A stretch of 42,067 nt of DNA from Neisseria polysaccharea ATCC 43768 (GCA_000176735.1 ADBE01000047.1:1-42067); one strand, 5' to 3'; positions 15,439 through 25,411 are shown, counted from the first letter of the stretch. Notes: generated from the letters alone by a model not told the origin. Made by a program: numbers and translations.

Positions 15439-16106
15439 TATTTTTTCAGAAGCAGGGTCAAGCCGTCGCCGACGGGCAGGGTGAGGGGGATGATGCGCGG
15501 GTCGTTCGGCAGGTTTTGATTAAAATCTTTGAGGATGCCGACACTGGGCGGCGCGTCGGAAGCCGCTTCGCGCATCACCCTTCCGTTCAGCAAAATATTG
15601 TCGATGGCGATGATGCCGCCTTGACGGACGAGGTTGAGGCAACGCTCGAAATATTGCGGCGTGGGCGGTTTGTCTGCGTCTATCAGTGCCAAATCGTAGC
15701 TTCCGGCTTTACCCTGTGCAATCAAATCATCCAATGTCAGCAATGCGGGTTGCAGGTGCAGGCTGATTTTATGTGCCACACCGGCCTCGTTCCAAACCTG
15801 ACGCGCCGTATCGGTAAAGGTTACATTGATGTCGCAGGCGGTAATCCGCCCGTGTTCTGGCAACGCCAATGCAAGCGCGGTGCTGCTGTATCCGGTAAAC
15901 ACGCCGACTTCCAGATATTTTTCCGCGCGAATCAGCTTTGCCAGCCAAACCAAAACCGCCGCCTGTTCGCGCGCAATCGCCATTTTGCCCATACGGTGAT
16001 GCTCGGTCTTCTCACGCAGCCGCGTCAAAACGGGATGTTCGGGTTCGCCGATGCTGTTCAGATAGTTTTGCAGGTCCGGTGCGACATTGGACAGATTGGT
16101 CGTCAT
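15438..16106 (-). CDS. SAM-dependent O-methyltransferase, caffeoyl-CoA type
   Basis: A 222-residue class I methyltransferase. The SAM-binding motif is EVGVFTGYSSTALALA (about 62-77), followed by CDIN at the end of the second strand, the metal-binding ALIDADK stretch (about 139-145) and GGIIAIDNILLNG. Bacterial homologues methylate catechol-like substrates with a divalent metal, but the natural substrate here is unknown. It follows the DUF3460 gene by ten bases and overlaps the next gene by one base, so it is inside an operon. Confidence 0.88.
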   Translation of the reverse strand: MTTNLSNVAPDLQNYLNSIGEPEHPVLTRLREKTEHHRMGKMAIAREQAAVLVWLAKLIRAEKYLEVGVFTGYSSTALALALPEHGRITACDINVTFTDTARQVWNEAGVAHKISLHLQPALLTLDDLIAQGKAGSYDLALIDADKPPTPQYFERCLNLVRQGGIIAIDNILLNGRVMREAASDAPPSVGILKDFNQNLPNDPRIIPLTLPVGDGLTLLLKK

Positions 16107-16116
16107 TTCGGCGGGT

Positions 16117-16302
16117 TCAGTCTTGGTAATAGGTATAAGGTTTTTTCGCTACTTTTGCCGCCTCGAAGTTTTCCTGTTCTTCGGGATTGAGTTCGACATC
16201 CCACAAAAGCCCCCTGTTTTCCAAACGCTGCTGTTCCAACTCAGGTTTTTCTTCAATCAGGCGGTTGAGGAATTGTGTGGCATCGGATTGGTAGTGATAC
16301 AT
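16117..16302 (-). CDS. DUF3460 family protein
   Basis: A 61-residue protein (MYHYQSDATQFLNRLIEEKP) with the LLWD motif near residue 32 typical of the betaproteobacterial DUF3460 family. No function is known. It has no signal peptide or membrane segment. It is the first gene of the minus-strand run that continues into the O-methyltransferase, lipoprotein and purE genes. Confidence 0.8.
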   Translation of the reverse strand: MYHYQSDATQFLNRLIEEKPELEQQRLENRGLLWDVELNPEEQENFEAAKVAKKPYTYYQD

Positions 16303-16334
16303 CTTTGTGCTCCAATTTTACGGAATATGGCGTG

Positions 16335-16364
16335 ATTATACTGGTATTTTCCAAACGGGATAAA
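16335..16364 (-). promoter_or_regulatory. Promoter of the DUF3460-purE operon
   Basis: On the minus strand TTTATC (16364-16359) and a perfect TATAAT (16340-16335) are 18 bases apart, about 33 bases before the first start codon. The region is shared with the divergent mutL gene. Confidence 0.5.
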
Positions 16365-16445
16365 CGGCTTTTATCAAGAATACGGGCAGAAAGATAAGGG
16401 GTTTTATTATAGAATAAGACGTTTTTTGCAACGGAAGCCCGCCTT

Positions 16446-18422
16446 ATGTCCCGAATCGCCGCCCTGCCCGACCATCTTGTTAACCAAATCGCCGCCGGCG
16501 AAGTGGTCGAACGCCCTGCCAACGCCTTGAAAGAAATCGTTGAAAACAGTATCGATGCAGGCGCAACGGCGATTGAAGTCGAGCTGGCGGGCGGCGGCAT
16601 CCGCCTGATTCGCGTCAGCGACAACGGCGGCGGCATCCACCCCGACGACATCGAACTTGCGCTCCACCGCCACGCCACCAGCAAAATCAAAACCTTAAAC
16701 GATTTGGAACACGTCGCCAGTATGGGCTTTCGCGGCGAAGGTTTGGCAAGCATCGCCTCCGTCAGCCGCCTGACCCTGACCAGCCGTCAGAACGACAGTT
16801 CGCACGCGACCCAAGTCAAAGCCGAAGACGGCAAACTCAGCAGCCCCACCGCCGCCGCCCACCCCGTCGGCACCACCATCGAAGCCGCCGAACTCTTCTT
16901 CAATACCCCCGCGCGGCGCAAGTTCCTCAAATCCGAAAATACAGAATACGCCCACTGCGCCACCATGCTCGAACGCCTCGCGCTGGCGCATCCGCACATT
17001 GCCTTCTCGCTCAAACGCGACGGCAAACAAGTGTTCAAACTCCCGACCCAAAGCCTGCACGAACGTATTGCCGCCATTGTCGGCGATGATTTTCAGACGG
17101 CATCATTGGAAATCGACAGCGGCAGCGGCGCATTGCGGCTCTATGGCGCGATTGCCAAGCCGACTTTTGCCAAAGGCAAAACCGACAAACAATACTGCTT
17201 CGTCAACCATCGTTTTGTCCGCGACAAAGTCATGCTCCATGCCGTCAAGCAGGCATACCGCGACGTATTGCACAACGCCCTCACCCCTGCTTTCGTCCTC
17301 TTTCTCGACCTGCCGCCCGAAGCCGTGGATGTCAACGTCCACCCGACCAAAACCGAAATCCGCTTCCGCGACAGTCAGCAGGTGCATCAACTTGTGTTCC
17401 ACACACTCAACAAAGCCCTTGCCGACACACGCGCCGACCTGACCGAAAGCGTCAGCAACGCGGGCGAAGTGTTGCACGATATTACCGGCGTTACGCCTGC
17501 ACCAATGCCGTCTGAAAACGACAGCGAAAATCTGTTTAATCGCGCATCCAACTACCCGACAGGCAACAAACCCGATACACGCAATGCCTTCGGCTCGTCA
17601 GGCAAAACCGCGCCTATGCCCTATCAGTCCGCATATGCGCCGCAACAACGCAGCCTGCCCCTGCGCGAAAGCCGCGCGGCCATGAATACTTACGCCGAAC
17701 TCTACAAAAAAACCGACGACATCGACCTTGAGTTGAGCCGATTCGAGCAGGCACGTTTCGGCAATATGCCGTCTGAAACGCCTGCTCCCAAAACAGATAC
17801 GCCGCTTTCAGACGGCATCCCGTCCCAATCCGAACTGCCGCCGCTCGGTTTTGCCATCGCCCAATTATTGGGCATCTACATTCTTGCCCAAGCCGAAGAC
17901 AGCCTGTTGCTCATCGATATGCACGCCGCCGCCGAACGCGTCAACTACGAAAAAATGAAACGCCAACGTCAGGAAAACGGCAGGCTGCAAAGCCAACGCC
18001 TGCTTATTCCCGTAACCTTTGCCGCGTCCCACGAAGAATGCGCCGCCCTTGCCGACTACGCCGAAACACTGGCAGGCTTCGGGCTGGAACTGTCCGATAT
18101 GGGCGGCAACACCCTCGCCGTTCGTGCCGCGCCCGCAATGTTGGGCAAAGCCGATGTCGTCTCCCTCGCCAAAGACGTATTAAACGAATTCGCCCAAGTC
18201 GGCAGCAGCCAAACCATCGAAGAACACGAAAACCGCATCCTCGCCACCATGTCCTGCCACGGCTCCGTCCGCGCCGGCCGCCGGCTTACCCTGCCGGAAA
18301 TGAACGCGCTGCTGCGCGATATGGAAAACACGCCGCGCAGCAACCAGTGCAACCACGGCAGGCCGACTTGGGTCAAACTGACTTTGAAAGAATTGGACGC
18401 ACTGTTCTTACGCGGACAGTAA
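16446..18422 (+). CDS. mutL: DNA mismatch repair endonuclease MutL
   Basis: Couples MutS mismatch recognition to strand incision. The 658-residue protein has the GHKL ATPase domain with IAAGEVVERPA (about 14-24), DNGGG (about 59-63) and GFRGEGLASI (about 95-104), a variable linker (about 345-460), and a C-terminal dimer/endonuclease domain with the metal motif DMHAAAERVNYE (492-503) and CNHGRPTW near the end. The endonuclease motif fits a genome without MutH. Three DUS copies (17505-17516, 17766-17777, 17817-17828) lie in the part coding for the linker, where sequence is free to vary. It is divergent from the DUF3460 gene. Confidence 0.97.
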   Translation: MSRIAALPDHLVNQIAAGEVVERPANALKEIVENSIDAGATAIEVELAGGGIRLIRVSDNGGGIHPDDIELALHRHATSKIKTLNDLEHVASMGFRGEGLASIASVSRLTLTSRQNDSSHATQVKAEDGKLSSPTAAAHPVGTTIEAAELFFNTPARRKFLKSENTEYAHCATMLERLALAHPHIAFSLKRDGKQVFKLPTQSLHERIAAIVGDDFQTASLEIDSGSGALRLYGAIAKPTFAKGKTDKQYCFVNHRFVRDKVMLHAVKQAYRDVLHNALTPAFVLFLDLPPEAVDVNVHPTKTEIRFRDSQQVHQLVFHTLNKALADTRADLTESVSNAGEVLHDITGVTPAPMPSENDSENLFNRASNYPTGNKPDTRNAFGSSGKTAPMPYQSAYAPQQRSLPLRESRAAMNTYAELYKKTDDIDLELSRFEQARFGNMPSETPAPKTDTPLSDGIPSQSELPPLGFAIAQLLGIYILAQAEDSLLLIDMHAAAERVNYEKMKRQRQENGRLQSQRLLIPVTFAASHEECAALADYAETLAGFGLELSDMGGNTLAVRAAPAMLGKADVVSLAKDVLNEFAQVGSSQTIEEHENRILATMSCHGSVRAGRRLTLPEMNALLRDMENTPRSNQCNHGRPTWVKLTLKELDALFLRGQ

Positions 18423-18516
18423 GCCGAAAGTGCTAGAATACGCCGCCCGAGACCGCCGTTCAGACGGCATTCCGACGCACCGACAGAAACATCACGACCG
18501 AAACCAAGAGAAAAAT

Positions 18517-20700
18517 ATGGCCTATCAAGTTCTCGCCCGAAAATGGCGGCCCAAAACCTTTGCCGACTTAGTCGGTCAGGAACACGTCGTCAAAGCCTTG
18601 CAAAACGCCCTGGACGAAGGCAGGCTGCACCACGCCTACCTGCTAACCGGTACGCGCGGCGTAGGCAAAACCACCATCGCCCGCATCCTTGCCAAAAGCC
18701 TCAACTGCGAAAACGCGCAACACGGCGAACCTTGCGGCGTGTGCGAAAGCTGTACGCAGATCGATGCTGGACGCTATGTCGACCTGCTGGAAATCGACGC
18801 CGCCTCCAACACAGGCATCGACAACATCCGCGAAGTCTTGGAAAACGCCCAATACGCGCCGACTGCCGGCAAATACAAAGTCTATATCATCGACGAAGTG
18901 CATATGCTTTCCAAAAGCGCGTTCAACGCCATGCTCAAAACGCTGGAAGAGCCGCCCGAACACGTCAAATTCATCCTTGCCACGACCGATCCGCATAAAG
19001 TTCCCGTTACCGTCTTGAGCCGCTGCCTGCAATTTGTCTTGCGCAACATGACTTCGCAGCAGGTTGCCGACCACCTCGCCCACGTCCTCGACAGCGAAAA
19101 AATTGCCTACGAACCCCCCGCCCTGCAACTTTTGGGACGCGCCGCCGCCGGATCGATGCGCGATGCCTTAAGCCTGCTCGACCAAGCCATCGCCATGGGT
19201 TCGGGCAGCGTTGCCGAACAAGACGTCCGCCAAATGATCGGCGCGGTCGATAAACAATACCTTTACGAACTGCTGACAGGCATCGTCAACCAAGACGGCG
19301 AAGCCCTGCTGGTAAAAGCGCAGGAAATGGCTGCGTGTGCCGTCGGCTTTGACAATGCCTTGGGCGAACTGGCCATGCTGCTGCAACACCTCGCCTTGAT
19401 ACAGGCGGTTCCCTCCGCTTTGGCACACGACGACCCTGATCGCGGTGTGCTGTTGCCGCTGAGCCAGGCACTCAGCGGCGAACAAATCCAGCTTTATTAT
19501 CAATGCGCCATCCGCGGCAAACAGGATTTGAGCCTTGCACCCGACGAATACGCGGGCTTCGTCATGACCCTGCTGCGTATGCTGGCGTTTACACCGTTAG
19601 CGGCAGCTTCATGTGATGCAAATGCCGTGATTGAAAATACAGAATTAAAATCCCCGTCGGCACAAGCCGCCGAAAAGGAGACGGCCGCAAAAAAGCCGCT
19701 TCCCTCTAAGGCAGAAACCGCCCAAACATCCGTTCAGACTGCATCCGCGCCTGCAATGCCGTCTGAAAACAAGGTTGCCGAATCGGCTTCCGCTCAGGAA
19801 AACAACGATATTCCGCCTTGGGAAAATGCGCCGAACGATGCAGAAACCGTATCGGACGTGCCCGTGCAAGAGTTAGCGGAAAGCATTCAAACAAACTCTG
19901 AAACAACAGAGGCAAACCGCCCTTCCGCAAACAAAGCAGAAACATCGGCTGAAAATCAAGTTTCCAAGAACGAAGCAGCCGACAACGAAACCGGAGCTTC
20001 CTTGTCCGAAGTGCTGTCTGAAAACTCCATTCAGACAACACCGAATGATGAAGCCGTTGAAACGGAAGCATTTGCGCACGAAGCCCCAGCAGAACCTTTC
20101 TACGATTACGGCTTTCCGGATGATGGCTACCCCGTAGAAGACGGCGCAGAAATGCCTCCACCGCCGGATTGGGAATACGCCGCCCCTGCCGATGCGGAAG
20201 AAGAAGAGGCGGAAGAAGAGGCGGAAGAAGAAAACAACGACGACGAAGGCAGCAACGACGAAGACGGTACGCAATTCGCCCCGCCTCCTGAGTTTTCCAC
20301 CGAAAACTGGGCGGCAATCGTCCGACATTTCGCCCGCAAACTCGGCGCAGCGCAAATGCTGGCGCAACACGCCGCATGGACGCAATACGATGCGGGCAGC
20401 CATCTGATGATGCTTTCGCTGACCGACGAAGCCCGCGCCACGACCAACAAAGAGCGGCTCGACAAAATCAGAACCACGCTTGCCGAAGCCTACGGCCTGC
20501 CGTTGAAGTTGCAAACCGAGCCCTGGCGCGACGACGCAGGCTGGGAAACTCCGGACATGCGCCGCCGGCGCATCCAACTTGAAGGCAGGCGGCAGGCACA
20601 GGATTTGCTCGAAGCCGACGAAACCGCACGTCGGATTTTGCAGGCTTTTGAAGCCGTATGGGAACCTGAATCTCTGGAATTGGCTGCAAACCGACCGTAA
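18517..20700 (+). CDS. dnaX: DNA polymerase III subunits tau and gamma
   Basis: Clamp-loader ATPase of the replisome, 727 residues for tau. It has Walker A GTRGVGKTT (about 45-53), a zinc module with CENAQHGEPCGVCESC, IIDEVHML, and the sensor SRCLQF. A low-complexity acidic linker (EEEEAEEEAEEE near 565) leads to the C-terminal tau domain. The conserved MAYQVLARKWRPKTF fixes the ATG at 18517; the open frame from 18430 is not conserved. An in-frame A-AAA-AAG site at 19689-19695 predicts a shorter gamma form of 397 residues. A single DUS copy (18460-18471) lies just upstream. mutL ends 94 bases before. Confidence 0.96.
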   Translation: MAYQVLARKWRPKTFADLVGQEHVVKALQNALDEGRLHHAYLLTGTRGVGKTTIARILAKSLNCENAQHGEPCGVCESCTQIDAGRYVDLLEIDAASNTGIDNIREVLENAQYAPTAGKYKVYIIDEVHMLSKSAFNAMLKTLEEPPEHVKFILATTDPHKVPVTVLSRCLQFVLRNMTSQQVADHLAHVLDSEKIAYEPPALQLLGRAAAGSMRDALSLLDQAIAMGSGSVAEQDVRQMIGAVDKQYLYELLTGIVNQDGEALLVKAQEMAACAVGFDNALGELAMLLQHLALIQAVPSALAHDDPDRGVLLPLSQALSGEQIQLYYQCAIRGKQDLSLAPDEYAGFVMTLLRMLAFTPLAAASCDANAVIENTELKSPSAQAAEKETAAKKPLPSKAETAQTSVQTASAPAMPSENKVAESASAQENNDIPPWENAPNDAETVSDVPVQELAESIQTNSETTEANRPSANKAETSAENQVSKNEAADNETGASLSEVLSENSIQTTPNDEAVETEAFAHEAPAEPFYDYGFPDDGYPVEDGAEMPPPPDWEYAAPADAEEEEAEEEAEEENNDDEGSNDEDGTQFAPPPEFSTENWAAIVRHFARKLGAAQMLAQHAAWTQYDAGSHLMMLSLTDEARATTNKERLDKIRTTLAEAYGLPLKLQTEPWRDDAGWETPDMRRRRIQLEGRRQAQDLLEADETARRILQAFEAVWEPESLELAANRP
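19675..19709 (+). promoter_or_regulatory. Candidate programmed -1 frameshift site in dnaX
   Basis: A Shine-Dalgarno-like AAGGAG (19675-19680) lies eight bases before the slippery heptamer A-AAA-AAG (19689-19695), which is set exactly in the dnaX frame. A -1 shift adds only A-A-S-L before a TAA at 19707-19709, giving a gamma-like protein of 397 residues. E. coli dnaX uses the same heptamer and a similar upstream stimulator. No strong hairpin is seen directly after the site; an imperfect DUS-like hairpin lies at 19733-19767. Confidence 0.7.
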
Positions 20701-20709
20701 ACAGATATA

Positions 20710-20737
20710 ATGCCGTCTGAACACTTTCAGACGGCAT
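20710..20737 (+). terminator. DUS-type terminator of dnaX
   Basis: A perfect inverted DUS pair with a four-base loop, ten bases past the dnaX stop. Confidence 0.8.
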
Positions 20738-20781
20738 TGCCGTTTCCCTCATTCATTCAAACACAAACAGGAGTATTCAGT

Positions 20782-21117
20782 ATGTTCGGAAAAGCCGGAT
20801 TGGGCGGCCTGATGAAACAGGCGCAGCAAATGCAGGAAAACATGAAAAAAGCGCAAGCGAAACTTGCCGAAACCGAAGTAGAAGGCGAAGCAGGCAACGG
20901 CTTGGTTAAAGTCGTGATGACCTGTTCCCACGTCGTCCGCAAAATCGACATCAGCCCCGAACTGATTCAGGAAGCCGCAGACGACAAAGAAATGCTCGAA
21001 GACCTTATCCTTGCCGCGTTCAATGCCGCCTCCGACAAAGCTGAAGAAACCACCGGCAAAACCATGGGTGCGTTCACCCAAGGGCTGCCTGCAGGCATGG
21101 GCGACTTCTTCCGCTGA
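20782..21117 (+). CDS. YbaB/EbfC family nucleoid-associated protein
   Basis: A 111-residue DNA-binding protein that forms dimers and is often encoded after dnaX, as here. It shows the family's start [17 protein letters not shown], the [18 protein letters not shown] core, and a glycine-rich end [18 protein letters not shown] lies ten bases before the ATG at 20782. The usual partner recR is not next to it. The DUS hairpin between dnaX and this gene suggests that it can be expressed on its own. Confidence 0.92.
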   Translation: MFGKAGLGGLMKQAQQMQENMKKAQAKLAETEVEGEAGNGLVKVVMTCSHVVRKIDISPELIQEAADDKEMLEDLILAAFNAASDKAEETTGKTMGAFTQGLPAGMGDFFR

Positions 21118-21142
21118 TCCGACTGACGCTGCAAAAATATAA

Positions 21143-21172
21143 ATGCCGTCTGAAACCTTGTTCAGACGGCAT
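21143..21172 (+). terminator. DUS-type terminator
   Basis: A perfect inverted DUS pair, 25 bases past the ybaB-like gene. Confidence 0.85.
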
Positions 21173-21241
21173 TTTCCGTTTGACAGAGAATACGCGTGCG
21201 GATACTGTCGGTATATTAAACAAAATTTTCCTTTAAGCACC

Positions 21242-22156
21242 ATGCTTTCCAGATTACAACAAAACCTCACACCCAAACAGGCGACCGCCGTCGGGCTGCT
21301 TGCCGTCGCCTTTTGGAGTTCGGTCATCGGACTCATCCGCACCGTCAGCCTGCACATGGGTGCGGTCGGCGGCGCGGCGATAATGTACAGTCTGGCAACC
21401 GTGTTGATTTTGATGATTTTCGGCAAACCGAATCTGAGCCGCTTCAGCAAGAGCTACCTGTTTTGGGCCAGCCTTTTCTTCGTCGGGTGCGAACTGTGCC
21501 TGTCGCTGTCCGTCGGTTTCGCCCAAAACGCCCGCCAAACCGTCGAGGTCGGCATGGTCAATTATTTGTGGCCGACCTTTACCATTATTGGCGCCGTCCT
21601 GTTCAACAGGCAGCCGGCGAAATGGTGGATTGCCTTAGGCTTTATCCTGTCTTTCGCCGGTATCGCCGTCGTATTGGGCGGAGAAGGTGGATTTTCCGTC
21701 TCCGGAATGATAGCCAACATACGCACCAATCCGACAAGCTACATCATGGCGCTTTCGGACGCGCTGTTTTGGGCGGCATACTGTACGCTGACCGCACGCG
21801 CCAAAGCACAGGGCAATGCCGTCGGCTTCTTCTTCCTGCTCGTATCCTGCATCCTGTGGGCAAAATATTTTTCAGACGGCATCGACAGCCTGAATTTCGA
21901 CACTGCCTCCCTGCTCTATACCGTCTCCGCCGCATCCTGTCTGGGTTTGGGTTACGCCGTTTGGAACATCGGCATCTCGAGCGGCAACATGACCGTCCTG
22001 GCAGGCGCATCCTATTTCATCCCGATTTTCTCCGCCATGATTTCATCCATGCTGCTACATACACCACTGCCCGTCGAATTTTGGCAGGGCGCAGTTATGG
22101 TCTGCTTCGGCTCGTCCGTCTGCTGGCTGGCAACACGAAGCGGTAAGAAAACTTAG
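21242..22156 (+). CDS. Aromatic amino acid exporter, YddG-like (DMT/EamA superfamily)
   Basis: A 304-residue inner-membrane protein with about ten hydrophobic segments arranged as two EamA repeats (about 15-145 and 165-295). The start MLSRLQQNLTPKQATAVGLLAVAFW and the stretch GMVNYLWPTFTIIGAVLF resemble the YddG group, which exports aromatic amino acids and related compounds. The substrate here is inferred from family resemblance only. The ATG at 21242 follows AAGCACC, a weak ribosome-binding site. It is convergent with recA. Confidence 0.8.
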   Translation: MLSRLQQNLTPKQATAVGLLAVAFWSSVIGLIRTVSLHMGAVGGAAIMYSLATVLILMIFGKPNLSRFSKSYLFWASLFFVGCELCLSLSVGFAQNARQTVEVGMVNYLWPTFTIIGAVLFNRQPAKWWIALGFILSFAGIAVVLGGEGGFSVSGMIANIRTNPTSYIMALSDALFWAAYCTLTARAKAQGNAVGFFFLLVSCILWAKYFSDGIDSLNFDTASLLYTVSAASCLGLGYAVWNIGISSGNMTVLAGASYFIPIFSAMISSMLLHTPLPVEFWQGAVMVCFGSSVCWLATRSGKKT

Positions 22157-22188
22157 GCGGCTGTCCGAACCCATACTCGAAACGGAAA

Positions 22189-22227
22189 ATGCCGTCCGAA
22201 CCCCGACAAAACGGTTTCAGACGGCAT
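22189..22227 (+). terminator. DUS-type terminator, one arm mutated
   Basis: The left arm is ATGCCGTCCGAA (one change), the right arm is the perfect TTCAGACGGCAT; pairing is kept through a G-U-type change. It ends the exporter transcript. Confidence 0.75.
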
Positions 22228-22232
22228 GACGT

Positions 22233-22279
22233 ATCAAGAAAAACGGCACTCTTTGGCGGAAGTGCCGTTTTTTCTTGAT
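22233..22279 (-). terminator. Terminator of recA
   Basis: A long stem (ATCAAGAAAAACGGCACT with AGTGCCGTTTTTTCTTGAT, one bulge) with a ten-base loop lies nine bases past the recA stop. It has T-runs on both strands and does not contain a DUS. Confidence 0.88.
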
Positions 22280-22287
22280 TTCAAACC

Positions 22288-23334
22288 TTATTCTTCGGGA
22301 CGTTCGCCGTCGGTTTCGTCCTGTGTCCCTTCGGTGATGTGCATTTCTACGCCGTTGAGGGCGCGGATTTTTGCGTCGATTTCATTGGCGACTTCGGGAT
22401 TTTCCTTCAGCCAGACGCGGACGTTGTCTTTGCCCTGACCGATTTTTGCGCCGTTGTAGCTGTACCACGCGCCGGATTTGTTGATGATGTCGTTTTTCAC
22501 GCCGATGTCGATCAATTCGCCCTCCCAACTGATGCCTTCTCCGTAGAGGATGTCAAACTCTGCCTGACGGAACGGGGGGGCGACTTTGTTTTTGATGACT
22601 TTGACGCGGGTTTCGTTGCCCAATACTTCTTCGCCTTTTTTGATGGATCCGGTGCGGCGGATGTCGAGGCGGACGGAAGAATAGAATTTCAGCGCGTTGC
22701 CGCCGGTGGTGGTTTCGGGGCTGCCGAACATTACGCCGATCTTCATCCGGATTTGGTTGATGAACACAACCAGCGTGTTGGTTTTTTTGATGTGCCCAGT
22801 CAGTTTGCGCAAAGCCTGGCTCATCAGGCGCGCCTGCAGTCCGACATGGCTGTCCCCCATATCGCCTTCGATTTCGGCTTTGGGGACGAGTGCGGCGACG
22901 GAATCGACGACTACCATATCTATGCCGCCCGAACGGACGAGTGTGTCGCAGATTTCCAAAGCCTGTTCGCCGGTATCGGGCTGGGACAGGTAAAGCTCTT
23001 CGACTTTTACGCCGAGTTTGCGGGCGTAAACGGGATCAAAGGCGTGTTCGGCATCGACAAAGGCGCACACGCCGCCGTTTTTCTGGCATTGGGCGACGGC
23101 TTCGAGGCAGAGGGTGGTTTTGCCGGAGGATTCGGGACCGAAGATTTCGACGATGCGCCCGCGCGGCAGGCCGCCGACTCCGAGGGCGAGGTCTAATCCG
23201 AGCGATCCGGTGGAAATGACTTCGAGGTTTTCTTCCTGCTGGCTGCCGTCCATTTTCATGATGGCGCCTTTGCCGAAACTTTTTTCGATTTGCGCCAGTG
23301 CGGCGGCAAGGGCTTTGCTTTTGTCGTCTGACAT
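22288..23334 (-). CDS. recA: Recombinase RecA
   Basis: Catalyses strand exchange in recombination and repair, and in Neisseria is needed for transformation and pilin variation. The 348-residue protein has Walker [10 protein letters not shown] (about 66-74), VDAEHAFD, the DNA-binding loops ([37 protein letters not shown]) and an acidic C-terminal tail ([14 protein letters not shown]). TCCGGAGTAA precedes the ATG. No LexA-type operator is evident upstream, in keeping with the lack of a classical SOS response in Neisseria. Confidence 0.98.
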   Translation of the reverse strand: MSDDKSKALAAALAQIEKSFGKGAIMKMDGSQQEENLEVISTGSLGLDLALGVGGLPRGRIVEIFGPESSGKTTLCLEAVAQCQKNGGVCAFVDAEHAFDPVYARKLGVKVEELYLSQPDTGEQALEICDTLVRSGGIDMVVVDSVAALVPKAEIEGDMGDSHVGLQARLMSQALRKLTGHIKKTNTLVVFINQIRMKIGVMFGSPETTTGGNALKFYSSVRLDIRRTGSIKKGEEVLGNETRVKVIKNKVAPPFRQAEFDILYGEGISWEGELIDIGVKNDIINKSGAWYSYNGAKIGQGKDNVRVWLKENPEVANEIDAKIRALNGVEMHITEGTQDETDGERPEE

Positions 23335-23458
23335 TGGGGTTACTCCGGAACAAATGCGGTATGTGGGATGCGGCGCAACACGGGCTGCGGCGCGGGATGT
23401 GATGGGCGGCTATTATCGCATGTTTCCCTTTTGGGGACTACCGTCCGCTTCGGCGCAA

Positions 23459-23486
23459 ATGCCGTCTGAAACGGTTCAGACGGCAT
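23459..23486 (-). terminator. DUS-type terminator of the amylosucrase gene
   Basis: A perfect inverted DUS pair with a four-base loop, 14 bases past the amylosucrase stop. Confidence 0.85.
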
Positions 23487-23500
23487 TTGGGAAGCGTGCG

Positions 23501-25411
23501 TCAGGCGATTTCGAGCCACATGACCTGATAGGGCTGAAGCGTCAAATCCTGATTCAGGCTGACAGTTTTGCCACCGATGAGGTCGTGCGCCTTGAAGGGC
23601 ATGGCTTGCAGGGTATGCGCGGTAACGGTTTGCGGATATTCGCTGAAGTTACCGAATGCCAAAAGCGCATTGTTGCGGATGTAGCCGATGATGTGCTTGT
23701 TGTTGGTGTTGAATGTAACCAGCCTGCCGCCGTCGAAGCGCGGATTGCTTTGGCGGACGGCAATCATATGGCGCAAGCCCTGATAGATTTGCCCGGCTGC
23801 GGTCGACGGATCGTTGCGTTGCGCGTACAGGGCTTCGTTGTAGCGCGGACGGTGCGCCCAACGGCTGTCGTCGCTCTTATTGCTGTCTTGCGACCAGTCG
23901 TCGTCATTGAGCGTACCCACTTCGTCGCCTAGGTAAATCAGCGGCAGACCGCCGGTACTCAAAGCAATGCTGTACAAGAGTTTGATGCGGTCAACGGCGT
24001 GGGGATCGTCTTGCGCCAAGCCGACCAATGCCGCGGCTGTACCACTGACACGGCAGTCGCCTGTGCTTGGGTTGTATTGGAACGGTACGCCACGAGCGAA
24101 GCTGCCGTCGAAACGGTTGACGAAGAAGCGGTTGAGGAATTGGCGGTGGTCGTAGCCGCTTATGCCCAGATATGCCGCGTCTTCATCGGCAAACGTCCAG
24201 CCGATGTCGTCGTGGCTGCGGACGTAGTTGACCCAGGCGGTATGCTCGGGCAGGTTGTGGCGGTAGGTCAGCGCCTGATGGAGCAGGTTGACTTCGCGCG
24301 TGGCAAGGGTGTTCCACAACAATGCCATTTGCAGGGGGTTGTAACCGATTTGGCATTCGTCCTGCCCGATGTATTGGACGACTTGGTCGGGGTGGACGAT
24401 GGCTTCGGATTTGAAGAACACGGCGGGCGCGGCAATACGCATAACGGCATTGAACGCGCGGATGAGGGCGTGCGCCTGCGGCAGGTTTTCGCAGCTTGTC
24501 CCCATTTGTTTCCAAATAAAGGCAACCGCATCCATACGCAGGATGTCAACGCCCAAGTTGGCAAGGAACAGCATTTCGCCCGCCATTGCGCGGAATACCC
24601 ACGGGTTGCTGTAATTCAAGTCCCATTGGAAGGAATTGAAGGTCGTCCACACCCAGCGTCCGTCTTCCAGTTGCGAGAAGCCGCCCGGGTGCTGGTCGGG
24701 GAAGATTTCGCGCAGGGTGCGGTCGTATTGGTCGGGCATCCGGCGGTCGGGGAAAATATAGTAGAAATTGTCGAAAAGCGGGTCGCCGGCGGCGCAGCGT
24801 TGCGCCCATTCGTGTTCGTTGGAGGTGTGGTTGAAGATAAAATCGACGACGGCGGAAATGCCGGCTTCGTGCAGCGCAGCAATGACTTCGCGCAAGTCGC
24901 CTATTGTGCCCAGTGCCGGATTGACATCGCGGTAGCTGCTGACCGCATAGCCGCCGTCGCTTTTGCCTTCAGGGCATTTAAACAGCGGCATCAGGTGCAG
25001 ATAAGTCAAACCAAGCTCTTGAAAATAAGGAATTTTATCTTTCAAGCCCTTCAAATCGCCGGCAAACAAATCAACGTAGCACACGCCGCCGACTTGTTTG
25101 TTGGACAAAATCCAATCGGGGTTGTTTTCGCGCGCGATATCGATATCTTTTAAGGATGAGTTGCGTTGGGAATAGCTTTGCCATGCCTGCGCCAGCAGCA
25201 TTTCCAGCATAGGCAGCAGGGCTTCGTTGTTGCCGTACACGCTGTCGAGTTCGTTCATCAGTTTGGGGAAATGCGTATCCATGCGGCGCGAAAACTGCCG
25301 CCAGTCTTCGGATTTTTCGATGCCGGCGCGCTGTTCGGGCGTGTAGATGTCCAAGATGCGTGTTTTGAGGTACTGTAAAATCAAACCGACTTGCTGCGTG
25401 GGGGTCAACAT
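23501..25411 (-). CDS. ams: Amylosucrase (GH13)
   Basis: Transfers glucose from sucrose to an alpha-1,4-glucan and releases fructose; in N. polysaccharea the enzyme makes a glycogen-like polymer. The 636-residue length and the sequence agree with that enzyme as I remember it. The GH13 catalytic residues are the nucleophile D294 (ILRMDAVAF), acid/base E336 (FFKSEAIVH) and D401 (VRSHDDIGW), which correspond to D286, E328 and D393 in the published numbering. GGAGCAGGC lies before the ATG at 25411; the open frame to 25492 is not part of the known protein. No signal peptide is clear. It sits alone between recA and aroD, which I recall as neighbours in meningococci. Confidence 0.96.
   Translation of the reverse strand: MLTPTQQVGLILQYLKTRILDIYTPEQRAGIEKSEDWRQFSRRMDTHFPKLMNELDSVYGNNEALLPMLEMLLAQAWQSYSQRNSSLKDIDIARENNPDWILSNKQVGGVCYVDLFAGDLKGLKDKIPYFQELGLTYLHLMPLFKCPEGKSDGGYAVSSYRDVNPALGTIGDLREVIAALHEAGISAVVDFIFNHTSNEHEWAQRCAAGDPLFDNFYYIFPDRRMPDQYDRTLREIFPDQHPGGFSQLEDGRWVWTTFNSFQWDLNYSNPWVFRAMAGEMLFLANLGVDILRMDAVAFIWKQMGTSCENLPQAHALIRAFNAVMRIAAPAVFFKSEAIVHPDQVVQYIGQDECQIGYNPLQMALLWNTLATREVNLLHQALTYRHNLPEHTAWVNYVRSHDDIGWTFADEDAAYLGISGYDHRQFLNRFFVNRFDGSFARGVPFQYNPSTGDCRVSGTAAALVGLAQDDPHAVDRIKLLYSIALSTGGLPLIYLGDEVGTLNDDDWSQDSNKSDDSRWAHRPRYNEALYAQRNDPSTAAGQIYQGLRHMIAVRQSNPRFDGGRLVTFNTNNKHIIGYIRNNALLAFGNFSEYPQTVTAHTLQAMPFKAHDLIGGKTVSLNQDLTLQPYQVMWLEIA

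Noticed and set aside
20192-20407. Lysine-rich plus-strand frame in dnaX
   Set aside because: An out-of-frame reading of the acidic linker of dnaX.
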